This document shows, piece by piece, positions 8,801 through 18,197 of a DNA stretch of 64,000 nucleotides; the first letter of the stretch is position 1; each line of letters starts with the position of its first letter. Both the position numbers and the translations under genes were made by a program. The notes under the pieces are model-generated. The model did not search any database. It saw only the letters and a list, made by a program, of their open reading frames with translations, and was not told where the DNA came from. This stretch comes from Runella aurantiaca. GTDB lineage: Bacteria > Bacteroidota > Bacteroidia > Cytophagales > Spirosomataceae. The DNA is taken from positions 1 to 64,000 of the forward strand of contig NZ_QPIW01000029.1 of the NCBI RefSeq assembly GCF_003339505.1. The letters run 5' to 3'.

Positions 8801-9174
8801 TTTGAAACCGCAAACGCCAACGCTTTCTTGTCGCGCTGAATCCCTACAGCCGTCACCACAACTTCTGACAACTGCTTGGTATCTGCCGCCAACGCCAAGT
8901 TTATTGACGTACGATTACCAATATTAATCTCTTGAGAAACAGTACCCACAAAACTAAATACCAAAGTGGCATTAGTCGGAGCGTCAATTGAATAGCTTCC
9001 TGCGGCATCGGTATTCACACCTTTAGATGTACCTTTTACCACGACCGATACGCCTGGCAGGGGGGTTCCATCCTCTGCCGAGGTCACTTTCCCGGTGATT
9101 TTACGGTCTTGAGCTACCCCAGTAGCCCAAACCATGCACACAAGCAGAAAGTTGATACATAAAAATTTCCTCAT
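5884..9174 (-). CDS. SusC/RagA-family TonB-dependent outer-membrane transporter (locus 1)
   Basis: A 1096-residue SusC-type protein. It has a signal peptide ending near VAQ, a CarboxypepD-regulatory-like domain (ITGKVTSAEDGTPLPGVSV, about residues 25-105), a plug domain with the family hallmarks (LQQRSEPDPLRALSGKVPGV, VLKGAAASALYGSRAANGV), then a long beta-barrel ending in the usual aromatic residue (NITATF). It takes up a large ligand with its SusD partner, using TonB energy. No N-terminal STN/anti-sigma signalling extension is present, so regulation by a cognate anti-sigma factor is unlikely. First gene of the operon. Confidence 0.93.
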   Translation of the reverse strand: MRKFLCINFLLVCMVWATGVAQDRKITGKVTSAEDGTPLPGVSVVVKGTSKGVNTDAAGSYSIDAPTNATLVFSFVGTVSQEINIGNRTSINLALAADTKQLSEVVVTAVGIQRDKKALAFAVSNVKGADLQQRSEPDPLRALSGKVPGVNITAGNGAPGAGTRITIRGNNSFTGNNQPLFVVDGIPFDNGVNNTQGYNQNTVTSNRAYDIDPNNIESMTVLKGAAASALYGSRAANGVIVITTKAGSKSARKGLEVTYNSSYSVEKVSSLPEYQDSYSQGSNQTYNGGFIGNWGTAMPSEVDRINAALGFERYSKIIDPDYPAGTIPHPLVDATVPYGAARYKSAFPELLQANGRGIPVPLQAYDIVGGFFRQGKVLENGIQINSTGDKTSINASMSRTKNEGIVPNSSTERTTLSFGGNATLVNGLNVSGSVAYTRTNQTSPQSGAGYYADYGGLASAGSIYSRLFYQPRNYDLNGYPFENPVDGSNVYFRALDNPLWTAKYNLYTSSVNRVYGNMALSYDVTPWLNLTARGGLNTYSEIRRNGIRPGGTFQPLGAVLRQDLTNTEVDFTFLATAQHDFTEKFNAKLLVGFNPNERSYSESGVAGSPIIDANVMTTAATLTQTAYEYSRKRRLYGIFSELTLGYGNFAFITASARQDHSSTLPAANNSYLYPAISGSFIFTDVLSLPKNIINFGKIRANYAVVGKDADPYQVNTALNLSRTFYNATAISTASLPSQLNNAALKPEFTSEVEVGTELQFLNNRIGVDLAYFNRVSTDLIVTRQLPNTTGFNTEITNAGKISNKGWELGLTLVPVKLRNGFTWTSFMAYTRIRSKVEDAGPGGEIFIGGTGTTTLGTIFRNGLPYGQIYGAVNARDENGNLLINPNTGLPIRAAGSNIIGDPNTKYTIGWNNTVSFKGFNLNILVDYKAGGSLFSSTAASLLLRGQLKNSEDREGMRVIPGVLGDPTTYKPLLGDDGQPIKNTIAMSAFQYHFSDGYGAYGADEVNIYDATVIRLREVSVGYEVPKTFLKKYAKVFGGFRISASGRNLWFYAPNMLPGLNFDPEVLSNFSDSNIQGFDLGASPSTRRFGLNITATF

Positions 9175-9749
9175 AAGGGTAATTTAGTTTGGTTTGATTA
9201 AAGTGAAACATGTATGGAAAAAATCGCTGAAGCGCTAAAGTGAAGGCAATAGAAAAACTGGGCAAAACAAATTTGTTTAGCCAAAAACAGTTTTGAAAAT
9301 TTTGCCTATTCCTATCCTAGATCAGAGGGATAGAAAATTTGGGGAAGTAAGAGATAGAGTTACGATTCATAGGGTACTTGTTTAGTTAGGTTAAGAAAAT
9401 TTCTGAATGTAAAGTAAAATAAAGAATATAACAATTCAAACAGTGAGCTTATTTGGAGAATAAGGAATTTCGCCCTAAAAAAGAACAGAATTACTTGTAC
9501 TTACAATAGATAATATTGTCAAAAAAGGCCTTTTTGAGCAAAATTTCTAAGGAATTAGGGTCAATTTACGGTATTAATAATTGTCCCTAAAAGTCAAACA
9601 GGGAGTTGTTTACTTTAAAAAATTCTTTAAAAAGTACAATAAAAACCTTGTAAAAAATCAATTTAATCGCAAAAAAAATAGCCCTACACGAAGGAGTTTG
9701 TCTAAAAAAAAGGGGAGTTCGTCTATTTTAGTGAGTTATAAAACAGCAT
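9175..9749. other. 575-bp AT-rich intergenic region upstream of susC-like gene
   Basis: This gap lies between the susC-like start and the patatin gene stop, both on the minus strand. It is AT-rich with no convincing gene, and I found no clear TAnnTTTG element for the SusC operon on the minus strand. A perfect AAAAAGGCCTTTTT palindrome lies at 9522-9535. The length leaves room for a promoter and a regulated leader, but nothing specific can be assigned. Confidence 0.5.
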
Positions 9750-10541
9750 TTATTGCTTTGGTAAATTAGCGTAATCTTCCAGCATACGCAGTTTGTCGGG
9801 AGATTTGGTGACGGAATGATACCCAACCAGAAAAATTTCGCGGGCTTTCCGAATATCAAATATGTCGTACTTCCCTACCTCTTTGGGTTCAAACAACAAT
9901 TGGCACTGTAGGGTACGTTCTTGTGTTTTATTGCGAACGGCCAGCAATAAACTGCGCTCAATGACGGTCCGCATTGAGCGGATTGGCTTATCTGGAAGCG
10001 GAGGGTTACAATTGACCCCAATTAAGAAGTTTACTTCATCTTTTAAGAGCGGTTCGATGGGTAGATTATTCAAAACGGCACCATCCACAAATAGCCGCTT
10101 ATTGTAGCGAATGGGTTCAAAAATGCCAGGCAAACAACTTGACGCCATCAATGGGCGAATCAACTCGCCCGATTGAAAATACACAATTTCGCCAGCTTCT
10201 ATGTCGGTAGCCGCCACGGTGAGAGGAATTTTTAATTTTTCAAATGAATTATGGGGCAACAACTCTTGATAAAGCTCTTCGGCTTTGTCCATTCTCAATA
10301 GGCCAGGGCCATTAAACGAAGGTCGAAGGTACTTTAAAAGGTTTATTGTAAGCAACTTAGCGAGCACTTCATCTGGACTATGCCCGTGTGCGATAAGGGC
10401 CCCAACGATGGCCCCCGCGCTCGTGCCTGAAATAGCGGCAATCTCCACTTGTCGTTCTTGTAAAGCTTTTATTACCCCAAGATGCATGATTCCTCGGGCA
10501 CCTCCTCCCGACAGTACTAATCCTATCTTCATTGACTGCAA
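9750..10541 (-). CDS. patatin-like phospholipase
   Basis: A 263-residue serine hydrolase of the bacterial patatin (RssA-like) family. The oxyanion-hole motif GGGARG is at residues 12-17, the nucleophile elbow GTSAG at 39-43 (Ser41), and the catalytic Asp in DGAV near residue 153. It should hydrolyse acyl esters of phospholipids or related lipids. There is no signal peptide, so it is probably cytoplasmic or membrane-associated. Start at residue 1 or 4 (MQSMKIG) cannot be separated. Single gene, divergent from nspC. Confidence 0.88.
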   Translation of the reverse strand: MQSMKIGLVLSGGGARGIMHLGVIKALQERQVEIAAISGTSAGAIVGALIAHGHSPDEVLAKLLTINLLKYLRPSFNGPGLLRMDKAEELYQELLPHNSFEKLKIPLTVAATDIEAGEIVYFQSGELIRPLMASSCLPGIFEPIRYNKRLFVDGAVLNNLPIEPLLKDEVNFLIGVNCNPPLPDKPIRSMRTVIERSLLLAVRNKTQERTLQCQLLFEPKEVGKYDIFDIRKAREIFLVGYHSVTKSPDKLRMLEDYANLPKQ

Positions 10542-10638
10542 AACGATTGTTCAGTTCTAAATTAACGTATAATCGGCCAGAATATAACTGATTTAACAAA
10601 CGAACTCGCCCAATTAAATGTTTCCTTCACGATTTACT

Positions 10639-10646
10639 TAACTTTG
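10639..10646 (+). promoter_or_regulatory. Bacteroidota -7 promoter element for nspC
   Basis: TAACTTTG matches TAnnTTTG exactly. It lies 25 bp before the ATG at 10671 and overlaps the TTG at 10644 that would give a longer protein, so the ATG is the better start. No clear -33 TTTG partner is visible. Confidence 0.55.
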
Positions 10647-10670
10647 CACCCTCATTTATTATTTATAATC

Positions 10671-11825
10671 ATGCCCATCGACTTTGCACAAATTCCATCG
10701 CCTTGTTTTGTTTTGGAAGAACGTCTTCTACGCCAAAACCTCCAACTTATCCGTCAGGTGATGGATGAGGCTGGCTGCCAAATTATATTGGCATTGAAAG
10801 GCTTTTCTATGTATAGCGCCTTCCCCATTGTGGGCGAGTATCTGCCGGGGGCCACCGCAAGTTCACTAAATGAAATAAAGCTTATTAATGAATATTTAGG
10901 CTATCGGGCACATACTTACATCCCCGCGTATCAGGATGAAGAATTTGAGGAAGTATTGGAACGGAGTAGTCACCTCACCTTCAATTCATTATCTCAGTGG
11001 GAGCGGTTTAAACAACGCGTCAACGAATATAATCAAACTCACCCAGAAAAGGTGGTTTCGTGCGGGATTCGAGTGAACCCTCAGTATTCTGAAGTTGAAA
11101 CCGACATGTACAACCCCTGCGTTCCGGGGTCTCGCTTGGGAGTAACACGCAGTCATTTTGGTGATACACTACCCGCAGGAATCGAAGGGATTCACTTTCA
11201 TACGCTTTGCGAAAATGGCTCCGACGTACTAGAGCGTACCCTCGAAGCACTCGAAAGTCGCTTTGGCGACCTGCTCCACCAAGCCAAGTGGCTCAACATG
11301 GGTGGTGGGCATCTTATGACTCGCGAAGGCTACGATATACCTAAACTTATTTCACTCGTAAAAGCAATAAAGGAAAAATACAATTTGGATGTCATTTTAG
11401 AGCCAGGTTCAGCCATTGCGTGGCGAACTGGGTATTTGGTATCGACCGTGTTGGATATGGTAGAAAGTCAGGGAATAGAAGTGGCTATCTTAAATACTTC
11501 TTTTGCCGCCCACATGCCCGACACCCTCGAAATGCCCTACAAACCGCGCATATTGGGGGCCTATCACGAACCATTAGCTGATAAACCAACCTACCGACTC
11601 GGCGGTATGACCTGCCTCGCGGGCGATTTTATGGGCGACTATTCGTTTAACGAACCTTTAAAAATCGGCGATACGCTGGTCTTTGATGACATGATTCATT
11701 ATACAATGGTCAAAACCACCACCTTCAACGGTGTCAACCTTCCTTCCATCGGCATTTGGCAGGCCAATGAGCGTTTCAGATTGGTAAAGACGTTTGGGTA
11801 TGAAAGTTTTAAAGATAGACTTTAG
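10671..11825 (+). CDS. nspC: carboxynorspermidine decarboxylase
   Basis: A 384-residue PLP enzyme of the alanine racemase-fold decarboxylases. It decarboxylates carboxy(nor)spermidine in the alternative polyamine pathway used by many Bacteroidota. Family-typical stretches are the PLP-lysine region ILALKGFSMYS, the substrate/PLP glycine segment NMGGGH, the EPGSAIAW motif (PLP phosphate binding) and a C-terminal CLAGD box. The lysine is expected to form the Schiff base. Length fits NspC. The ATG at 10671 is chosen because the promoter -7 element covers the upstream TTG. The partner carboxynorspermidine dehydrogenase is not in this window. Confidence 0.9.
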   Translation: MPIDFAQIPSPCFVLEERLLRQNLQLIRQVMDEAGCQIILALKGFSMYSAFPIVGEYLPGATASSLNEIKLINEYLGYRAHTYIPAYQDEEFEEVLERSSHLTFNSLSQWERFKQRVNEYNQTHPEKVVSCGIRVNPQYSEVETDMYNPCVPGSRLGVTRSHFGDTLPAGIEGIHFHTLCENGSDVLERTLEALESRFGDLLHQAKWLNMGGGHLMTREGYDIPKLISLVKAIKEKYNLDVILEPGSAIAWRTGYLVSTVLDMVESQGIEVAILNTSFAAHMPDTLEMPYKPRILGAYHEPLADKPTYRLGGMTCLAGDFMGDYSFNEPLKIGDTLVFDDMIHYTMVKTTTFNGVNLPSIGIWQANERFRLVKTFGYESFKDRL

Positions 11826-11907
11826 TATCGTAAGCAAATTGATAGACAAGGCGGGGTAGTTTTTTAAAAAATCAGCTTGCCGTGTATAATATATTAAATT
11901 AATCGAG

Positions 11908-11915
11908 TAAATTTG
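11908..11915 (+). promoter_or_regulatory. Bacteroidota -7 promoter element for the Rrf2 gene
   Basis: TAAATTTG matches TAnnTTTG exactly and lies 47 bp before the ATG at 11963. It is the only such match in the gap and gives a short leader. A TTG that could serve as -33 lies too far upstream (28 bp spacer). Confidence 0.45.
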
Positions 11916-11962
11916 TTTATGCCTCTCTCTTATAACCTTTTACTCAATAGTGTGCTAGTGCT

Positions 11963-12373
11963 ATGATTTCAAAGAAAGCAAAATATGCCCTTAAAGCACT
12001 CAAAGTGCTGACCGAAGAATTCGGAAAAGGTCCCGTTCTCATTTCGCACATTGCGGAACGTGAAAATATCCCAAAAAAATTCTTGGAAGCTATTCTTTTA
12101 GAGTTGCGTAACCACGGGATTCTGTCCAGCCAAAAAGGAAAAGGTGGCGGGTATTTATTACGCGTGGAACCTGCAAGAGTCAATTTCGCCCAGGTCATCA
12201 GGGTAATTGACGGCCCTATTGCGCCAACACCCTGTGTATCGCTTCATTTTTATGTCAAGTGCGATGACTGCGTCGATGAAGCCACCTGCGCTCTGCGCCC
12301 CGTAATGGAGCAAGTGAGAGATGCCAACTTAGGAGTCTACGAAGGCACTACTTTGCAAATTTTTGTCAAATAG
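11963..12373 (+). CDS. Rrf2-family transcriptional regulator with four cysteines
   Basis: A 136-residue winged-helix regulator of the Rrf2 (IscR/NsrR/CymR) family: MISKKAKYALKAL start, helix-turn-helix with IPKKFLEAIL, and the wing GKGGGYLL near residues 59-66. Cys91, Cys100, Cys103 and Cys109 form a cluster-binding region with spacing unlike classical IscR, so it may hold an Fe-S cluster that senses redox, iron or nitric oxide; this is inferred. It converges with uvrA (2-bp gap between stop codons), so it is not in an operon with it. No isc/suf genes lie nearby. Confidence 0.85.
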   Translation: MISKKAKYALKALKVLTEEFGKGPVLISHIAERENIPKKFLEAILLELRNHGILSSQKGKGGGYLLRVEPARVNFAQVIRVIDGPIAPTPCVSLHFYVKCDDCVDEATCALRPVMEQVRDANLGVYEGTTLQIFVK

Positions 12374-12375
12374 GC

Positions 12376-15237
12376 TTACATCCTCATTTTCTCTTCCAAA
12401 AACACTGCAGTGTAGTTGTCCGAAAGCTTCACCATCTCTTCGGGTGTTCCCTCGAAGGTGACATAGCCTCCTGCTTCGCCACCTTCGGGGCCCATATCAA
12501 TAATCCAATCTGCCGATTTAATCACCTCAACGTTGTGCTCAATCACAATCACGGTATCACCTTGATTTACTAGCGCGTTGAGCGCTTTCAGGAGTTTTTG
12601 TATATCATGAAAATGGAGCCCTGTGGTAGGCTCATCAAAAATGAACAGGGAGCGTCCTTGATTGGGGTTTGATTTGCTCAAAAAGAAAGCCAGTTTTACG
12701 CGCTGCGCCTCTCCACCCGAAAGCGTGTTGGACGATTGACCTAATTTGACGTAACCGAGGCCCACTTCCTGAAGCGGCAACAGCCGGTCGGCGAGTTTGG
12801 GTTCATCGGCCCTGAAAAAGCCGATGGCTTCATCAATGGTCATGTCCAAAATATCGGCAATGTCAGCCGAGCCTTGGTCGGGACGTTGGTACCGAACATC
12901 CAAAATTTCCTGTTTGAATCGTTTTCCGCCGCAGGCTTCGCATTTGAGGTAAATATCGGCCATGAACTGCATTTCAATCTTCACTTGCCCTTCTCCTTGG
13001 CAGGTTTCGCAGCGGCCTCCTTCGATATTAAAAGAAAAATGAGAGGGTTTATAGCCCCGCGCTTTGGCCAAGGGCACTTCACTCATCATCTGTCTTATGT
13101 AATCGTAAGCCTTGATGTACGTAACTGGATTGGAGCGCGACGACTTGCCGATGGGATTTTGGTCTACCATCTCAAGATTGTCAATACGGTCCAAACTACC
13201 CGTCAGATTGGTGTACTTTCCTGCTTCTTCGTTGTATTCTCCCTTTTGGCGGGCCAAGGCTGGAAATAAGATTTTTCGAACAAGCGTCGATTTACCAGAA
13301 CCCGATACGCCCGTCACCACCGTAAACGTACCGAGCGGAAACTTTACATCTACATCTTTGAGGTTATTTTCTCGTGCTCCCGTGAGTTCAAGCCAATGAG
13401 TTGCCTTTCGGCGAAAAGTAGGCACTGGAATTTTATCTTCACCCGTCAGGAATTTAATAGTATGGGAATGAATGCCTTCAATGGGGTTCAGAATATCCTC
13501 CCAACTTCCCTGCCATACCACCTCACCACCCAAATTTCCCGCGTCGGGACCAATGTCGATGATTTGGTCGGCGGCACGCATTACTTCTTCTTCATGCTCG
13601 ACCACAATCACCGTGTTGCCCATGTCGCGCAGAGATTCCAGCACACCCACCAACTTGCGGGTGTCGCGCGGGTGAAGCCCAATGCTCGGCTCGTCCAAAA
13701 TATACATCGAGCCAACCAAAGCACTGCCCAGTGACGTTGCCAATTTTATCCGCTGGAATTCCCCCCCAGAAAGCGAATTTGTCAAACGATTGAGCGTTAA
13801 GTAGCCCAATCCGACGCGTTCCATGTATTCCAAACGGTTTTCTATTTCGATTAAAATACGTTTGGCAATGCCAAATTGATAATCAGGTAACGAAAGGTTC
13901 TTAAAAAACAGCAACACCTCACTAATGGGCAACAACACCAAATCAGTAATGGAAACACCACCCATCTTTACATACCCGGCATCTTTGCGCAAGCGCGAAC
14001 CACGGCATTCTGGACAAGTAGTACGACCGCGATAGCGAGACAGCATCACGCGGTATTGGACCTTGTGGGTTTGAGATTCAAGGTGTTCAAAAAATGCGGT
14101 TAGCCCTTCAAAATACGTATTTCCCGCCCAGAGAATATCTTTTTGTTCTTGGGTAAGGTCTTTATAGGCTCGGTGAATGGGAAAATCAAAGCGGATGCCG
14201 TGGCGCAGAAGAGGTGCTAGCCACTCGGCCATTTTTTCGGTTCGCCAAGGGGCAATTGCTCCTTCAAATACCGAGAGGTTTTTGTCGGGAATAATCAAAT
14301 CAGGGTCCAAACCCAGCACTTTCCCAAAACCTTCGCAACGTTTGCAAGCCCCATAAGGGTTATTGAAACTGAAAAGATTGACCGTAGGCTCTTCAAACTT
14401 TATTCCGTCGAGCTCAAACTTATCCGAAAACACCCGGCGCTCCCCGCCTATCACATCGACAATACACAGGCCCTCTCCCTCGAAAAAAGCCGTTTGTACC
14501 GAATCCGACAATCGAAACTGCGTATCTTCATCGTCGTGTTTGACCGAAGCCCGGTCGATAAGAATAAAAAAATCGGCGGCAGAAAACGCGGCATATTCCT
14601 TGGTTTCCATCAATTCCTCAATAGATTTCGTTTCCTGATTGAGTACGACCCTTGTGTATCCTTTTGAAAGTAAAATACTTAACTCTTGGGCTAGACTTCT
14701 CTCTTCTTTCACAATCAAGGGTGCCAGTACCATCACACGCGTACCTTCTTCGTGGTGCAACATAAAATCAACCACGTCGGTCACGGTGTCTTTTCGTACG
14801 GGCAAGCCCGAAATGGGCGAATAAGTAACCCCCACCCGCGCAAAAAGCAGCTTGAGGTAGTCATAAATCTCGGTGGTGGTACCTACGGTAGAGCGCGGAT
14901 TTCGGGTATTGACCTTTTGCTCAATGGCCACCGCTGGCGACACGCCCTTGATGTAATCTACTTCGGGTTTTTCCATGCGCCCCAAAAACTGACGCGCATA
15001 GCTACTCAAACTTTCGACATACATGCGTTGCCCTTCGGCAAAAAGCGTATCAAAAGCCAATGACGACTTTCCACTCCCCGATACCCCGGTGACCACAATC
15101 AATTTATTGCGGGGAATAGCAACATCAATGTTTTTAAGGTTGTTGACGCGAGCGCCTTTAATGATAATGTATTGCTTCGGATTAAGGGTTTCGAAGTCTA
15201 TTTCGGAAGTATTTTGTTGGTTTTCGGCTACGTTCAT
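12376..15237 (-). CDS. uvrA: excinuclease ABC subunit UvrA
   Basis: UvrA recognises DNA damage in nucleotide-excision repair. The protein shows two ABC modules, each with Walker A (GVSGSGKSS and GVSGSGKST), signature ([10 protein letters not shown] and [10 protein letters not shown]) and Walker B ([21 protein letters not shown]). Zinc-binding CxxC pairs occur in [24 protein letters not shown] and CEACGGKR. The length of 953 residues is normal. The start at 15237 (MNVAENQQ) is preferred over the ATG at 15258, because a -7 promoter element overlaps the latter. Single gene. Confidence 0.96.
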   Translation of the reverse strand: MNVAENQQNTSEIDFETLNPKQYIIIKGARVNNLKNIDVAIPRNKLIVVTGVSGSGKSSLAFDTLFAEGQRMYVESLSSYARQFLGRMEKPEVDYIKGVSPAVAIEQKVNTRNPRSTVGTTTEIYDYLKLLFARVGVTYSPISGLPVRKDTVTDVVDFMLHHEEGTRVMVLAPLIVKEERSLAQELSILLSKGYTRVVLNQETKSIEELMETKEYAAFSAADFFILIDRASVKHDDEDTQFRLSDSVQTAFFEGEGLCIVDVIGGERRVFSDKFELDGIKFEEPTVNLFSFNNPYGACKRCEGFGKVLGLDPDLIIPDKNLSVFEGAIAPWRTEKMAEWLAPLLRHGIRFDFPIHRAYKDLTQEQKDILWAGNTYFEGLTAFFEHLESQTHKVQYRVMLSRYRGRTTCPECRGSRLRKDAGYVKMGGVSITDLVLLPISEVLLFFKNLSLPDYQFGIAKRILIEIENRLEYMERVGLGYLTLNRLTNSLSGGEFQRIKLATSLGSALVGSMYILDEPSIGLHPRDTRKLVGVLESLRDMGNTVIVVEHEEEVMRAADQIIDIGPDAGNLGGEVVWQGSWEDILNPIEGIHSHTIKFLTGEDKIPVPTFRRKATHWLELTGARENNLKDVDVKFPLGTFTVVTGVSGSGKSTLVRKILFPALARQKGEYNEEAGKYTNLTGSLDRIDNLEMVDQNPIGKSSRSNPVTYIKAYDYIRQMMSEVPLAKARGYKPSHFSFNIEGGRCETCQGEGQVKIEMQFMADIYLKCEACGGKRFKQEILDVRYQRPDQGSADIADILDMTIDEAIGFFRADEPKLADRLLPLQEVGLGYVKLGQSSNTLSGGEAQRVKLAFFLSKSNPNQGRSLFIFDEPTTGLHFHDIQKLLKALNALVNQGDTVIVIEHNVEVIKSADWIIDMGPEGGEAGGYVTFEGTPEEMVKLSDNYTAVFLEEKMRM

Positions 15238-15257
15238 GCGGCTGATTGCTAAAGGCA

Positions 15258-15265
15258 CAAAGTTA
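15258..15265 (-). promoter_or_regulatory. Bacteroidota -7 promoter element for uvrA
   Basis: On the minus strand this reads TAACTTTG, an exact TAnnTTTG match 20 bp before the ATG at 15237. It overlaps the alternative upstream ATG and so argues against that start. Confidence 0.55.
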
Positions 15266-15534
15266 GGGAATACCCCTTCATTTACTAACCCTAGTTTTTA
15301 AAAAATGGTTTGTTTTTCGTCGAAAACTGTTGGCTCGCATTGCTTTAAAACACAGGTATTTCTCCCCACATTTAAACAGTCAAAACAATCGCTTTCCATG
15401 CTCATCGCTTTGGGTAGAAAATCCGCTTGAAATGCTTGATAGGTTATATTTCCATCTGGCTACTATTCACAATCGGTTGCTGTTTTCCACAATTGATTCT
15501 TCCTGTATTTCACCGCTAAAAATAATTCAAATCA

Positions 15535-16854
15535 ATGAACCGCAGAAAATTCTTAGAACAGAGTACGCAGCTTTCGGTGGCAGCGGGTGCCTTTGCACAA
15601 AGTATTGAAATCCGTGCTATAAACCATGTGCGTAAGTCGGCCAATGAAAAAATCGTTATTGGTGTCATCGGTTGCAATAATATGGGTAACGGAATCATGA
15701 ACCACGCCCTCAACCAACCGAATGTGGAATGCGCGGCGATTTGTGATATTGATACCAACATTTGCAATAAGCGTGCCGATGAAGTAATGCGTAAGCAGGG
15801 AAAACGGCCCCAACTGTACGGGGATTTTAGGAAATTATTGGAAAACAAAGACATCGACGCGGTCATTATCGCTACGCCCGATCATTGGCATTGCCTCCCT
15901 ATGGTTGAAGCCTGTCGGGCGGGCAAAGATGTGTACGTAGAAAAACCACTGGCCAATTCAATAGGCGAGTGTAACGTGATGGTAAAAGCAGCGCGACGCT
16001 ACAATCGTGTGGTACAGGTCGGACAACAACAACGCAGCGGAGAACATTGGCAAAGTGCGATGCAATTTATCCATTCGGGCAGCATCGGCACGCTGCGAAA
16101 AGTACACAGTTGGGCGAATTTCAACTATGCAATTGGCTCTCGAATCGTGCCCGACGAACCCGTCCCCGCCCATATTGATTTCAATCAATGGCTAGGCCCT
16201 GCACCGCTACGCACCTACAACCGAACCCGACACCACGGTTCGTGGCGTTTTTTTTGGGATTACGGCGGAGGCCTCATGACCGATTGGGGCGCTCACCTGT
16301 TGGACATTGCGCTTTGGGCCAAAAACATCAAAACGCCGCCGCTGTCGGTCGCTGCTTCGGGCGGCAATTTTTATTCGCCCGACTTTGCCCACGAAGCGTT
16401 TGATACCTTGAGTGTGATGTACCAACTTCCCGATTATACCATTTCGTGGGAACAAACCGCTGGCACCCAAAACGGCCCTTATGGGCGCTCTTATGGGCTG
16501 GCTTTTATCGGCAATGACGCCACGCTCGTGATAGACCGGGGCGGTTGGGAGTTGTTTCCAGAAATTGACAAAGGCGGGTATAAAGTGCCCGCAATTCCTA
16601 AACGAAGCGGCAAAGAAACGCACGAAGAGCACGTAAAAAACTGGCTAGAATGCATCAGAACCCGCAAAGAGACGAATTGCCCCATCGAAAACGGCCGATT
16701 GGTTGCTTTGTATGCACACGCAGGCAACATCGCATTGCGCACCAATTCGCGCTTGGAATGGAATGAAACGGCGCAATCGTTCGGCAAAAATGAAGCCGCC
16801 AATGCCCTCATTACACCCACTTATCGTGCACCTTGGGAATTCCCAAAAATATAA
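15535..16854 (+). CDS. Gfo/Idh/MocA-family oxidoreductase with Tat-type leader
   Basis: A 439-residue NAD(P)-dependent sugar/inositol dehydrogenase-like protein. A twin-arginine leader (NRRKFLEQS, residues 2-10) points to Tat export with bound cofactor. The Rossmann loop GCNNMG is at 46-51 and the EKP motif with the catalytic Lys at 136-138, followed by the GGGLMTDWGAH segment common in secreted Bacteroidota members. The sugar substrate is unknown. It sits 95 bp upstream of another probably Tat-exported protein, suggesting a periplasmic pair. The preceding 276-bp gap has no clear promoter match. Confidence 0.87.
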   Translation: MNRRKFLEQSTQLSVAAGAFAQSIEIRAINHVRKSANEKIVIGVIGCNNMGNGIMNHALNQPNVECAAICDIDTNICNKRADEVMRKQGKRPQLYGDFRKLLENKDIDAVIIATPDHWHCLPMVEACRAGKDVYVEKPLANSIGECNVMVKAARRYNRVVQVGQQQRSGEHWQSAMQFIHSGSIGTLRKVHSWANFNYAIGSRIVPDEPVPAHIDFNQWLGPAPLRTYNRTRHHGSWRFFWDYGGGLMTDWGAHLLDIALWAKNIKTPPLSVAASGGNFYSPDFAHEAFDTLSVMYQLPDYTISWEQTAGTQNGPYGRSYGLAFIGNDATLVIDRGGWELFPEIDKGGYKVPAIPKRSGKETHEEHVKNWLECIRTRKETNCPIENGRLVALYAHAGNIALRTNSRLEWNETAQSFGKNEAANALITPTYRAPWEFPKI

Positions 16855-16949
16855 ACTGTGTTTCAATTCGTTCATTACAAAGCATATATCCATAAAGAAG
16901 TAAAAAAAGCAGCCTCTGCCCTTTTTGCTAAAAAAGCACATTCCAAACC

Positions 16950-18011
16950 ATGAACCTTTCCACTTCCCGTCGCGATTTTGTCAAAACCGCCGCTACCACG
17001 TTGCTGGCCCCTTCCATTATCACTTCGGTGAACGCCCAACCAGCCGACGGCATCATCGGCCACGGGTCACACCGCTATAAAGTCAATGCCGATTGGGGTA
17101 AATTAGACTCCTCAAAATTTCCCGTCAAAAACTGCCATGAAATGGTCATGGACAGCAAAGGACGGCTTATTATGGTCACTGATGAAACCAAAAACAACAT
17201 TTTGGTCTACGATCGTTCTGGTAAACTCCTAGACAGCTGGGGGCATGAATACCCTGGCGGACACGGCCTTACGCTCTGGAATGCCAACGGCGAAGAGTTT
17301 CTGTTTATCTGTGACCCCAACTCCAACCGCGTTACCAAAACCGACATCAACGGAAAAGTAATTTTCACCATTGAGCACCCCTCCAAAGTTGGCGCTTATA
17401 AGCCCGAAGAAAAATTCCTGCCTACCGAAACTACGGTTGGGCCCAACGGGGACATCTATGTAGCAGACGGGTACGGCTCGCAGTGGATTTTACAATATAG
17501 CTCTAAGGGAGAATTTATCCGCAAATTCGGCGGCCCCGGCGACGGCGACGACCAATTTGCCACCGCCCACGGTATCACGGTAGATTACCGAAATAAAGCA
17601 AACCCCACGTTGCTCATCACCTCACGGGTGCATAATTCCTTCAAACGTTTTACATTGGATGGCAAATATTTATCGACCATTTTTCTCCCTGGCGCGTTTG
17701 TTTGTCGCCCCGTGATTCACGGAGACCATTTGTTTGCGGGCGTTTGCTGGTCGCGTTTGCGCTACATGAACCAAACCAACAACTCTGGTTTCGTCACGAT
17801 TTTGGACAAAAACGACAAAGTAGTTTCCAACCCCGGCGGCACCAAACCCGAATACCGCGACGGAAAGCTTCAGATGATGGTTCAGGATGCCGCGGCGGTA
17901 GGCGGCACATTAATGCACTGCCACGATGTATGCGTGGACAATGACGAGAACATCTACATTTGCCAATGGAACGCCAAACAAACGTATCCGGTCAAATTGT
18001 CAAGAGTATAA
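16950..18011 (+). CDS. exported NHL-repeat (six-bladed propeller) protein
   Basis: A 353-residue protein with a Tat-like leader (SRRDFVKTAA) and a series of NHL-type blades (for example MDSKGRLIMVTD, VGPNGDIYVADG, GITVDYRNKANP, VDNDENIYICQW). The propeller resembles peptidyl-amidoglycolate lyase-like or SMP-30-like folds. Several His (HGLTLW, AHGITV, HCHDV) could bind metal. Catalysis is not proven and it may be a binding or lyase protein. It follows the Gfo/Idh/MocA gene in the same orientation and is closed by a strong terminator. Confidence 0.75.
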   Translation: MNLSTSRRDFVKTAATTLLAPSIITSVNAQPADGIIGHGSHRYKVNADWGKLDSSKFPVKNCHEMVMDSKGRLIMVTDETKNNILVYDRSGKLLDSWGHEYPGGHGLTLWNANGEEFLFICDPNSNRVTKTDINGKVIFTIEHPSKVGAYKPEEKFLPTETTVGPNGDIYVADGYGSQWILQYSSKGEFIRKFGGPGDGDDQFATAHGITVDYRNKANPTLLITSRVHNSFKRFTLDGKYLSTIFLPGAFVCRPVIHGDHLFAGVCWSRLRYMNQTNNSGFVTILDKNDKVVSNPGGTKPEYRDGKLQMMVQDAAAVGGTLMHCHDVCVDNDENIYICQWNAKQTYPVKLSRV

Positions 18012-18032
18012 TTTTAGTTTTATAATCAGAAT

Positions 18033-18076
18033 AACAGAAAATGGGCCGTGGATAATTCTGCGGTCCATTTTCTGTT
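18033..18076 (+). terminator. strong hairpin terminator after the NHL protein gene
   Basis: AACAGAAAATGG (18033-18044) pairs with CCATTTTCTGTT (18065-18076) and is extended inward by GCCG/CGGT with one wobble pair, giving a stem of about 16 bp. It ends the Gfo/NHL transcription unit. Confidence 0.7.
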
Positions 18077-18197
18077 TATAACGGAAATGTGGCAATATTG
18101 GGGAAATAGTTCTACACCAAGAAGGGTTAGCATGATATTTTTACGTTAATTTTCGGGAATTTTTATTCTCACCGAACGTATAAAAAACATACATGCT

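Noticed and set aside
9522-9535. AAAAAGGCCTTTTT palindrome as a terminator
   Set aside because: It has no loop and lies far from any gene end; probably chance in AT-rich DNA.
9581-9769. 62-codon frame in the 575-bp gap
   Set aside because: Low-complexity Lys/Asn/Phe composition from AT-rich DNA, overlapping the end of the patatin gene; no supporting signal.
1951-18011. PHM-like and propeller proteins as a split peptide-amidating system
   Set aside because: The two genes are 13 kb apart on opposite strands with unrelated genes between, and the propeller lacks confirmed PAL active-site residues.
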